Assembly: GCA_033002965.1 (NCBI GenBank)
Contig: JAURVB010003210.1
Coordinates: forward strand, 62,001 to 126,000
Length of the DNA stretch: 64,000 nt
Origin: Piper betle
Taxonomy: Eukaryota; Streptophyta; Magnoliopsida; Piperales; Piperaceae
Direction of reading: 5' to 3'
Of the stretch, positions 24,510 through 36,596 are shown one piece after another (positions within the stretch are counted from its first letter, which is position 1; each line of letters begins with the position of its first letter). The notes under the pieces were generated by a model. It worked only from the letters and a program-made list of their open reading frames with translations. It was not told the DNA's origin and made no database searches. The position numbers and the translations under genes were made by a program.

Positions 24510-25371
24510 CATGGTTGCATAAATCGGAATCGGAATCGGAATCGGTTTTCCAATGAATCGGAATCGGAATCGGAATCGGTCTGAATCGGCCAGGAATCGG
24601 TTCAGTTGAATCGGTCCAAATTAATTTAATCGGTTATATATAATAATTTGATAATTCATAATATAAATATATTAAAATTAGGTATTGATGTTATTTTGAT
24701 ATTATTCTGTGTATTATAGTTTATGATATTTTTAAATATTTTTTAAGATTTTTTTAAATTATTTATAAATTAATTATTATTTTTGACTCGAGTTACACTC
24801 GAGTCAACTTTTAATTACGAGAATGCCACCCTCCCCTCCCTACCCCGCCGGCGGCGAGCCCGGAGTCGGGGACGCACGGCGGAGGCGGAAACGGGGCGGC
24901 GGCGTGGTCGGACGGCCGTGGCGGAGCTGCGACGGAAGCGGAGCGGAGGGCGGCGACCCCGGAGTCGGGGACGCACGGCGGGGGCGGAAACGGGGCGGCG
25001 GCATGGTCGGACGGCAGTGGCGTGGTCGGACGACCGTGGCGGAGCTGCGGCGGAAGCGGAGCGAAGGACGGCGGAGCGAGCGCGACAGCGGAAGCGGGGA
25101 GGGTTTAAAAGCCAAATTACCATTTTACCCATGCTTAATTAATTTAATTAAAATCATACCTAGGGTATTTTAGTAATTTCGTAAAAAACCGATTCCGATT
25201 TAAATCGGCCGATTCCGATTCCGAGTTAAATCGGTTGGAATCGGCCGAAATCGGCCGATTCAGCGACCGATTCGGGGCCGACCGATTCGGCCCCGAAATC
25301 GGATCGGCATCGCGCCGATCCGATTTAAATCGGCCGATTCCGCACGGAATCGGCCGATTTTCTCAACCCGG
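24510..25371 (+). mobile_element. Non-autonomous hAT-like transposon (AATCGG family, copy 2) inside a KAS I exon
   Basis: A perfect 8-bp target duplication GGTGAAAG (24502-24509 and 25372-25379) brackets the element and splits the KAS I codons for DLAEVKA and MKKVFK. The tips read CATGGTTGCATAAATCGG and, inverted, CCGGGTTGAGAAAATCGG, with AATCGG arrays at both ends. The arms match the 1540-2410 copy in reverse, including TTTTTGACTCGAGT and the block AGGTATTGATGTTATTTTGA. The GC-rich centre (24830-25110) differs from that copy and holds roughly 80-bp tandem units containing GTCGGGGACGCACGGCGG. Arginine- and proline-rich frames there are composition artefacts. Confidence 0.85.
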
Positions 25372-26517
25372 GGTGAAAGCAATGAAGAAAGTTTTCAAGA
25401 ACCTTGAAAAACAGAAAATCAATTCGACCAAGGTGAGATTGATGATGTGTTTTATTTTATAGTTAAGTAACTATATATAAAATCTGTCATTTCTCAAAAT
25501 TTGCGAATATGGAGAAGTCTTTGATAGGCCATTCCCTTGGTGCTGCTGCTGGACTTGAAGCTATTGCTGTTTTGAAAGCCATTTTCACGGGGTGGTTGCA
25601 CCCAACCATTAATCAATTCGTAAGAAATTACAATATATATGCAGCCACAACAATTTCATTTTTTTTGTAATAACAATTTTATTAGCTTTATATATATATA
25701 TATATACATCGAAGAAGTTTCCCCACACCAGCCACTGAATATCATAATTCTTTGTATTCAGGACTTGGAACCAGAAGTAAACTTTGACACTGTTCCTAAT
25801 GTAAAGCAGCAGTGCGAAGTAAATGTTGGTAAGCTTTCTCAAAACTCATATTTCAAGACCGACAAATAAGTAACACGGAAAAGATCACCATAATCCCTTT
25901 TGCTTTAACATGTCAATAATTGAAATCATAATTTAAGCTGTTTGTAAGGTTATCATTTTCACGTTATCTTTTACTTGGCAATTTAGTACAAGAACTTTTA
26001 TAACTACATTAAATCATGATGTAAAATAATCTAATTGGATAAAGCTGTCATGGTTACATGAATTTGAATATCAAATTAGGCTTATCTCCTACCATTTAGA
26101 ACTTTGGAAAGTATCTCTTTTTTGCGTGTGTCGTGTCTTATCACCAAATGCGAGATGAATGACAACCAATTTTATTTTTTTGGACAGCTCTTTCAAATTC
26201 TTTTGGATTTGGAGGACATAACTCAACAGTAGTGTTTGCTGCCTTCAAGCCTTGAGTGGTCTACTATTCATATCCATGAGGTGATTCTTGATGGAAACAA
26301 AATTTGTTACGGGGAATCTGGTGTATTGCAGTTGGAAAAAGCCACCAGTATAACTAGCTAGAATGATTGATAAGAGTGAAGGATGGAGAGAATATAATTT
26401 TAATATACTTATTTGATTCCAAAAGACCTTCAAGTCAACTCGATTCTGTAGTTTGCCGAGTTAAACTTATAGACTTATTTGTTAATTGGCTCATGTAATA
26501 TAAACTATCAAGAAAAA

Positions 26518-27862
26518 ATGCTGCATGAATTTGGATCGAAAACCCATTTCAAGTGGGAGAACTACATATACTTGGTATAGATCATGAATATACTTGATAG
26601 TGATGAATATACATGGTATCGCTGATCTCTTTTTACGACGTTCTTGGTCTTAATTGATAAACGCTTGAGTCTGATATCCATATATTGATGTGGTTCACTA
26701 TTTCGAATATTACATGTATGTGACTCAATTGTTAATTTGTAGATGGCTATCTCGTGATCTACCGCTGTACACAAAAAACATTTTTACAATACCAACAAAA
26801 AAATACAAATAACGCCCAGTGTTCGATGTAATATATGGAGACCAGAGAGTACATATAATTTATAAACAAATTACATGTGGTGTATGGTTCCACTATACAC
26901 TGTTATCCATATATCTACCTTCTTTTTGGTGCAGCACTTGATATAGCAAACTCAATATAATATTTATTTGATTGATTTAAATCTCCTCAATTGAGGGTGT
27001 TTAAAAAGTTAACTATAATATTTAAGTTAATCATTTTTAATTAAAAAAACTTAAACCAATTATATAATTGTTACAACGAGTTTGCTGTAGCACTTACTAC
27101 AACAAATCTCTGGCCTCAAACAAAACATGTATATTTGCTTTCCTCTTGTGAGGTACACTTCCTGTCATCATTAAGCTTATTGATTAATTGTAAATAGGCT
27201 AATAATCAATGTTGTTGAACCTTATAAAAGAAATCACACAACTAATTATCAGGCTCTAGCTGTTAGTAGGGTTGGGCACGAGCCGAATTAGGTCGAGTTT
27301 CGCCCAACTCAAAATTGGATCATTTGAAAAACGAATTAAGTTTCGAGTTATATTATTCGAGTCGAGCTATTTTAGTACGAGTTCTAGTTGAGCCTAATCG
27401 AGAATGAGTCAAGCGTTGATCTTGTTCAATTTCCTCACCATAAGTTTGAAGATATAGTTTATTCTCCATAATGCAATATTTTATTTTTATTTTTATTCTT
27501 CATATAATAACTATTAGATTATTTTGATTTAATTATTTTTATACCAAATTATTATTTTTAATGTTATATTATCTATATATTGTTAAACAAAATAATTTAC
27601 TAAAAGTTTAAATTATACATCGAGTTGATTTGAACTGAGTTTTAAGTCGAATTAAGTTTTTCAAGTCAAATCGAGTCGAGTGTGATATAACTCGAAACTG
27701 GCTATATTGCAATCGAGTCGAGTCAATTTTTTTAAAATCAAGTTTCGAATCAAACTTAAAATTATCGTGTTCGAGTCGCTCGCGAGCTAGTTAGACACTT
27801 GCTCTTCCATAGCCATGAAAAACTACTAATTGCAGGTTTTACGGGGAAGAGCAATGCATTAT
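26518..27862. repeat. Dispersed repeat R1, copy B
   Basis: This is the second copy of the 17505-19185 repeat, followed by the left arm of the fold-back element at 27836-27862, after which similarity stops. It lies directly after the KAS I pseudogene and directly before the duplicated KAS I last exon. That places a rearrangement breakpoint at about 27862-27905. Confidence 0.65.
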
Positions 27863-27904
27863 GGTTTATCAAATTACTAATTTGATATCTAAGTTCAAGA
27901 ATCT

Positions 27905-28335
27905 TCTTGTCAATTTAGTACAAGAACTTTTTAGAACTGCACTAAATCAGGATGTAAAATAATATAATTGGATAAAGCTATATGAATTTAGATATCAAAT
28001 TCGGTTTATCTCTTACCATTTAGGACTATGGGACGTATCTCTTTTTTGCGTGTATTGTGCCTTATCATGGTGGGGTATTTTTTCAAATATGAGATGAATC
28101 ACAACCAATTTTATTTCTTTTTGGACAGCTGTTACAAATTCTTTTGGATTTGGGGGACATAACTCAACAATAGTGTTTTCTGCGTTTAAGCCTTGGGTGG
28201 TCTGATATACATATCCATGAGGTGATTCTGGACGTTTAACGAAATTGGTTGGGGAATTTGGTGGATGGGCAGTTGGGAAAAGCTACCAATATAACTAGCT
28301 AGAATGATTGATGGGGATGACAGACAGATAGGTGA
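27905..28335 (+). pseudogene. Duplicated last exon of the KAS I pseudogene
   Basis: This block repeats 25975-26395, including the intron tail, the acceptor TTGGACAG, the coding exon at 28129-28205 and the 3' flank (CATATCCATGAGGTGATTCT, ATAACTAGCTAGAATGATTGAT). The exon reads NSFGFGGHNSTIVFSAFKP, as in the first copy. The stop after AFKP has changed from TGA to TGG, so reading continues through WVV to a TGA at 28203-28205. No upstream exons accompany it, so it is a partial tandem copy. Confidence 0.8.
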
Positions 28336-28369
28336 GCATAATTTTTTAAAGAAATTTTATTTTTAAAAA

Positions 28370-28640
28370 CCGATTTCGGGGCTTGCCAAAATGACTGTGT
28401 AATGATTGATTTAATAATTAATTCATGTCATAAAAACTTCATCAATATTTTAAATTAATATAAATCATCTATTTATCAATTTTAAGTGATAAAATAAAAA
28501 TATCTACTAATTTTGCATAATTTTTTATTTATATAATTAAAAATTTAATATAAATAACTTCGAACCAGCTTGGTTGACTCTTAGTCAACTCTACCCTATG
28601 ATATGATAAGTTAAGTCCAAGTTTAAAATTTTTAAACTAT
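28370..28640. repeat. Dispersed repeat R2, second copy
   Basis: Resembles 23745-24090, as described there. Both copies lie at the same distance downstream of KAS I-derived sequence or inside it, so they may be part of the local duplication history. Confidence 0.4.
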
Positions 28641-28667
28641 AAAAAAAGTGAGAGAATATAAAAGGAT

Positions 28668-28669
<2 letters not shown>

Positions 28670-28711
<42 letters not shown>
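28670..28711. repeat. (TA)n microsatellite
   Basis: About 21 perfect TA units followed by a short CA-rich tail. Confidence 0.9.
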
Positions 28712-28715
<4 letters not shown>

Positions 28716-28811
28716 TCACACACAAAATTATTAAAGCGCGAACCTTTTTTTGATATGAATTTTATGAACTTATATCATGATCATTAATTTTTTATTTAAC
28801 CATTTATAATG

Positions 28812-29275
28812 TAGATGGTTTCATCATTTAACCTAGTTTTTGATGATGAAATTCATAATTCTAATAATTACATGGTAATTATAAGAAGTTAAAATTAGTT
28901 TAGCATTCTATTGTAATTAGTAGAAATGAATAGTTCAAAATTTGAAAATTATCAATAATTTCTTTAAAAAAATTATTTCCGATAATTTATTTTTTAATCA
29001 ATTATTTTTGTTTGAGGAGAGGATCTTATTTATTTAAAGAAAATAAAAAATTAAATGTAATAATATATTTAAAACCCCACATCCCTATTGTCATTCAAAT
29101 TAAACCGCCATTTTACTCTCTGTTTATTTTCATGTAGGTGGTTTGGTAATTTAACCTAGTTTTTAATGATGGAGTTGATAATTTTAATAATTACATGGTA
29201 ATTATAAGAAGTTAAAAATTAGTTTAGCTTTCTATTGTAATTAGTAGAAATGATTAGCTCGAAATTTGAAAAGAG
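28812..29275. repeat. Direct repeat pair upstream of the Rab gene
   Basis: About 140 bases at 28812-28950 recur at 29135-29272. Shared blocks include TAATAATTACATGGTAATTA, TTAACCTAGTTTTT and TTCTATTGTAATTAGTAGAA. The second copy ends about 20 bases before the probable leader of the Rab gene. Confidence 0.6.
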
Positions 29276-29505
29276 GTTCTTATAGTCCACAGGCGTGGCA
29301 AAAGGTCCAAAGCTGGGCGTGCCAACCGCACACCGCTTCCCCGTTGCTCGTTCCCGTTTCAACGCCTCCTCCCTCTTCCGATTCAAATCCGAAGCAAGAC
29401 GAGGAAAAGTAAGAAGAAAAGATCGGATTTTTTGTTGTTCATCTTCCCAATTTGGCGGGGATTTCGGCCGATCTTTGTTTGGAAATCTCGATTCGGTGAT
29501 CGGAA

Positions 29506-30981
<1,476 letters not shown>

Positions 30982-31710
30982 AAAACTAGGACCTTCTTGA
31001 GGTGGGAGCTTGTGACACTCTTAGTCAGCTCGAATGCGACTATCCATTGTGCATTTTTTGTCAGGTTTGTTCATGGGGAAAATCGTAGTTTCAATGTTGG
31101 TTACGAGTTTAAAACATTTCGGGAACTTGTGGGTCTTTTCTTTTGGTCATCAGGTATCATACTCTCAATTTTGTGAAGGCTTTACTCTGATTACTGTTGG
31201 TTCATGCAGCCTCTCCTGCTATAGATTTTAATTTTTATTTTACCCTGTAATGTGTAATCCAGTCTTTGTAACTTTTGAAATCCTTACCATCTCACACCTA
31301 TATCCTGACATGGAGTGTATGTCATTTGGCACTTTTTACTTTATTGGTTTTATTGCACTGAGTTTTCCCTGTTCAGCCAATGTTTTCCTATGTTGAAAAT
31401 ATTTTTACCCCTGACATTAATAGCCAACGAGGATCGTTACATAAAAATAGTGTACATGAAAATAAAATTTATATCTAATAAAATGCAATGAGACGAAATG
31501 GTATGAAGATTTTAAAAAAATTTTCGTATGTGTAAATAATAGGAAATTAAGATGAAAATAAAATATATTTTTTCTTATGTATTTACACGTGCTTCTCAAA
31601 AAAATTTAATGTTTAATTTTTCATAAAAAATGTGATTTTGTAAAATTTTTATATAGGCATACTTTTAGTGAAATTAAAATTTTTTGATTGAATTTTAAGT
31701 CATTTAAACA
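30982..31710. other. 3' flank of the Rab gene and intergenic DNA
   Basis: The first 350 bases (a long mixed-composition stretch) look like 3' untranslated sequence. The remainder is AT-rich with nothing recognised. Confidence 0.35.
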
Positions 31711-33756
31711 AAAATTGCATAATTGATAGACAATTAAACAGACTAACCTCATGCCACGAGGCAAGAAAAAAAATGAAGCATCATTAAATTCAATTTCATG
31801 GGTATATGGCCGGTTGTTGCCCATTATCTACTGATCCCCACTCTGTCGCTGTTACCAACGCCGCATATTCCCCATACACAAATTTCGACACCTCCTTATC
31901 CAATCTCATCCACTCTTCCAATTCCTTGTCTAAGGCCGATAGGTAGCGGTCCAGCACTGGGTGCTGTACCTTCCCATCTCTCTAAATCAATCGTTGTCAT
32001 AGATGTTTCGAGCTCATCGCAACTTATCCAGTTTTCATTGAGACGGTATGAAGCTCAATGTAGACCACAACAAGTTGGCGTTGCACAAGCTACCTGGTCC
32101 TCGTCGTCAACTTCTTCTTTCACCTCCTTCGGGCGGTAAAAACATGAGAGGCAACTCATTTTCCACGTCCACAAAATCGCAAGGTCAAGGGGATGATCGG
32201 GAATAACATGACGTTGCAAACTTACAAAAAAACCGTCAACTTTAACTCAATTCATAAAACTACTTAATTGGTACCATGAACTATATAATCGAGGTTTTCA
32301 TCTTTAATTAGAGCCTACAACAAGGTTTGGGTGTAAACGAGTCGAGCCTTCTTCATATTCATCTTAATTTTTAACTAGTTTGTTTAAGTTTTGTTCATTA
32401 CAAGGTTATACACAGTTTAGTTTGTGTAAGATTATGATATGAATTAAGGCGAACTGAGCCAGACAAAATAGCTTGGCTTAATTATGTTTCGATTAGTAGC
32501 AATTTCATAATATTTAATAGCAACCAATAAATAGTTCATAACTGTTACATGTCTCAATTATTACTAACTATTTAAATAAGTAATTGGTTAATATGAGTAC
32601 GACCGGTATATATTTGTAATTTAGTCTTAGTAAATATGATAAGTTATATTTTGTATATTGTATTTTGGGAAAATAATAATTTAGGATAAACATAAGTATT
32701 GCTACTATTAAACAAACTAAATAGTTAGTAGTTGAGTAACATGTTAAGTATTAGTAATACTTTTTGAAGTAATTGATGATAGTATAAGAGTTATTTACTC
32801 ATATAAAAAACTTGATATAAAAAATTTATATGACTTGAGTACTATATTGAGTTCAAACACATTGAGTTCGAATTTTGAGTCAAGCTGAACTGAGCAGTCC
32901 TTAATTTAAGCTTTCTTCATAATTCACTAAGTTACTTATTTCAAATCAAGTATTTTCTTTACAATAAAATTAATAAATATGAGTTCAAGCTAAACCGAAA
33001 CAAACATAAAATGCTTACGAGACAAATAGGAAGTTAATATGAAAAAATAAACTACTAACTACACTCAATTAGTTAAAAATAACTTATTATTAGATTAACA
33101 AATACAATTCCTCACATAATAAAACTCTCAAAATAAAATATTAATTGTTTAGATGTCTATTCTATTATAGTTAATAACTAATTATGTTAGGAAGGACTGA
33201 AGATAACTATTTTTGTTAGGACCTGATGTTTATGTTGGGAAGGTTGAGGCCCTAGTCGGGACGTGCCTATAGTAGGATTCATATAAGAAGCGTACAACTA
33301 ATGCGTATTTTTCCCAATTTATTTTATAAGACTTCCGTATAGGTAGAATAATAAGTGTTAGAAAAACACGAGAATTATGGAACCTGCTTCTATGAATTAT
33401 ACTTCTAATTTGAATATTTTTTAATGAATCATACATAAGATATTAATAAATTTGTATTTTTACATCAATATGATTTATTATTTTTATAGTTTAAAATATA
33501 ATAATTTAATTATAAGTATTTTAATAATTAAGATAAAATTGTTTAAAATATTATATTGATTTGAAAATCTATAAGTACCTTAATTATTTATTTTTATACT
33601 TATCCATACGAACTTTGAATAATAGAACCTACTAAATTGCTCCTTAGGAAAGCTTTATATATATTAACTATTGCTTATATATTACTATACAACTTCTATT
33701 GATAGCAATTTAGTAAGTCTCACGATTCAAAATCCAGATATATAAATTAATATAAA
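31711..33756. repeat. Unit A of a 2-kb direct tandem duplication
   Basis: The unit opens AAATTGCATAATTGATAGAC and ends TCCAGATATATAAATTAATA, where unit B begins with the same opening. The two units are nearly identical over about 2 kb, differing by scattered substitutions and 1-base indels. Each contains, near its left end, a GC-richer stretch (about 31800-32220 here) that looks like an old coding fragment on the minus strand. Confidence 0.8.
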
Positions 33757-36070
33757 AAATTGCATAATTGATAGACAATTAAACAGACTAACCCCATGCC
33801 ACGAGGCAAAGAAAAAAAATGAAGCATCATTAAATTCAATTTCATGGGTATATGGCCGGTTGTTGCCCATTATCTATTGATCCCCACTCTCTCGCTGTTA
33901 CCAACGCCGCATATTCCCCATACACAAATCTCGACACCACCTTATCCAATCTCATCAATTCTTCCAATTCCTTGTCTAAGGCCGATAGGTAGCGGTCTTG
34001 GGTGGGTGCTGTACCTTCCCCATCTCTCCTAAATCAATTATAGATGTTTCGAGCTCATCGCAACTTATCCAGTTTCCATTGAGACGAGTATGAAGCTCAA
34101 TGTAGACCACAACAAGTTGGCGTTGCATAAAGCTACCTGGTCCTCGTCGTCCAACTTCTTCTTCTTCACCTCCTTCGGGCGGTAAAAACATGAGAGGCAA
34201 CTCATTTTTCCACGTCCACAAAATCGCAAGGTCAAGGGGATGATCGGGAATAACATGACGTTGCAAACTTACAAAAAAACCGTCAACTTTAACTCAATTC
34301 ATAAAACTACTTAATTGGTACCATGAACTATATAATCGAGGTTTTCATCTTTAATTAGAGCCTACAACAAGGTTTGGGTGTAAACGAGTCGAGCCTTCTT
34401 CATATTCATCTTAATTTTTAACTAGTTTGTTTAAGTTTTGTTCATTACAAGGTTATACACAGTTTAGTTTGTGTAAGATTATGATATGAATTAAGGCGAA
34501 CTGAGCCAGACAAAATAGCTTGTGTAAACAAGTCGAGCCTTCTTTAATGAATTAAGATTATGATATGAATTAAGGCGAACTGAGCCAGACTATATAATCG
34601 AGGTTTTCATCTTTAATTAGAGCCTACAACAAGGTTTGGGTGTAAACGAGTCGAGCCTTCTTCATATTCATCTTAATTTTTAACTAGTTTGTTTAAGTTT
34701 TGTTCATTACAAGGTTATACACAGTTTAGTTTGTGTAAGATTATGATATGAATTAAGGCGAACTGAACCAGAACAAAATAGCTTGGCTTAATTATGTTTC
34801 GATTAGTAGCAATTTCATAATATTTAATAGCAACCAATAAATAGTTCATAACCGTTACATGTCTCAATTATTACTAACTATTTAAATAAGTAATTGGTTA
34901 ATATGAGTACGACCGGTATATATTTGTAATTTAGTCTTAGTAAATATGATAAGTTATATTTTGTATATTGTATTTTGGGAAAATAATAATTTAGGATAAA
35001 CATAAGTATTGCTACTATTAAACAAACTAAATAGTTAGTAGTTGAGTAACATGTTAAGTATTAGTAATACTTTTTGAAGTAATTGATGATAGTATAAGAG
35101 TTATTTACTCATATAAAAACTTGATATAAAAAAATTTATATGACTTGAGTACTATATTGAGTTCAAACACATTGAGTTCGAATTTTGAGTCAAGCTGAAC
35201 TGAGCAGTCCTTAATTTAAGCTTTCTTCATAATTCACTAAGTTACTTATTTCAAATCAAGTATTTTCTTTACAATAAAATTAATAAATATGAGTTCAAGC
35301 TAAACCGAAACAAACATAAAATGCTTACGAGACAAATAGGAAGTTAATATGAAAAAATAAACTACTAACTACACTCAATTAGTTAAAAATAACTTATTAT
35401 TAGATTAACAAATACAATTCCTCACATAATAAAACTCTCAAAATAAAATATTAATTGTTTAGATGTCTATTCTATTATAGTTAATAACTAATTATGTTAG
35501 GAAGGACTGAAGATAACTATTTTTGTTAGGACCTGATGTTTATGTTGGGAAGGTTGAGGCCCTAGTCGGGACGTGCCTATAGTAGGATTCATATAAGAAG
35601 CGTACAACTAATGCGTATTTTTCCCAATTTGTTTTATAAGACTTCCGTATAGGTAGAATAATAAGTGTTAGAAAAACACGAGAATTATGGTACCAGCTTC
35701 TATGAATTATACTTCTAATTTGAATATTTTTTAATGAATCATACATAAGATATTAATAAATTTGTATTTTTTACATCAATATGATTTATTATTTTTATAG
35801 TTTAAAATATAATAATTTAATTATAAGTATTTTAATAATTAAGATAAAATTGTTTAAAATATTATATTGATTTGAAAATCTATAAGTACCTTAATTATTT
35901 ATTTTTATACTTATCCATACGAACTTTGAATAATATAACCTACTAAATTGCTCCTTAGGAAAGCTTTATATATATTAACTATTGCTTATATATTACTATA
36001 CAACTTCTATTGATAGCAATTTAGTAAGTCTCACGATTCAAAATCCAGATATATAAATTAATATGAAAAA
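33757..36070. repeat. Unit B of a 2-kb direct tandem duplication, with an extra internal duplication
   Basis: This unit matches unit A almost base for base. It is longer because about 190 bases at 34333-34525 (AATCGAGGTTTTCATCTTTA through GGCGAACTGAGCCAGAC) recur at 34594-34775, while unit A has them once (32291-32470). Similarity ends near 36063. Confidence 0.8.
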
Positions 36071-36596
36071 ATAGAATACTTATAATTTTTTAATTAATCT
36101 AATATTTTTAACCCTTTTATCTTAACTATCAAAACAATGATAATAAGATTTGATTTTTAAATATCTTTTAACTATTAAATCTTTTAAAAATCTAAAAATA
36201 GTTCATATATAAAAAAAGATAAAAATTTATCGACCTCTAATTTAAACACTTTACTTTTTATACAAATAAATTTTGTTTCTTGGAACTTACTAAAAATTTT
36301 AGATTAGAAGTAGATAGCCCATATGATCTATGTTAAGTTATTCATTCATAACTTATAATGTTATATTAAAAGTTTTATAAGGGCATAATGGGCTTACTAA
36401 ATGGGCCCAAGAAGAGATTAGGAGAACGTGGAATATTCCCCATCTTCTCCCCCAACCCTTTCGGTTCAACCTCCAGCCGACTCCCCAATCGTCTCCACCG
36501 CAACCACCGCCGCCAAAGATCCCACCTTTCCTCCTCCCCCGGCCATTCCCTTCGTAAAAATCGCTTCTTTCCGACGTGGGCGCTGTGGAGGGAGCA
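36071..36596. other. Promoter and leader region of the carrier gene
   Basis: AT-rich DNA gives way at about 36400 to GC-rich sequence that is the likely 5' untranslated region of the mitochondrial carrier. No other gene was seen. Confidence 0.4.

Larger units (their letters stand above)
22187..26255 (+). pseudogene. 3-oxoacyl-ACP synthase I (KAS I-like) pseudogene
   Basis: KAS I extends fatty acids on acyl carrier protein in plastids. Exon-like blocks are 22187-22338 (FSSEGFIDGKNERRMDEY), 22437-22869 (nucleophile Cys in TACAASNYC; ends GFVLGEGAGLLV), 23521-23693 (SLEHAMRRDAPIIAEYLGG; HMTDPRPDGLGVS), 24449-24509 plus 25380-25432 (YINAH with catalytic His), 25518-25619 (SLIGHSLGAAAGLEAIA, second His), 25762-25828 and 26188-26255 (SNSFGFGGHN...AFKP, stop). 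Most splice sites are intact. Defects: one base lost near 22475, one near 23582, an in-frame TAA just after YINAHGT (24474), and a hAT-like element in exon 24449-25432. The plastid transit-peptide exon is absent. It cannot make an enzyme. Confidence 0.85.

Noticed and set aside
24783..25173. Several Arg/Gly/Pro-rich frames on both strands
   Set aside because: Tandem GC-rich units inside the second hAT-like copy give open frames in many registers; none looks like a protein.
33230..33436. 68-codon minus-strand frame also present at 35540-35746
   Set aside because: Its duplication reflects the 2-kb tandem repeat, not selection; the sequence is AT-rich and shows no motif.
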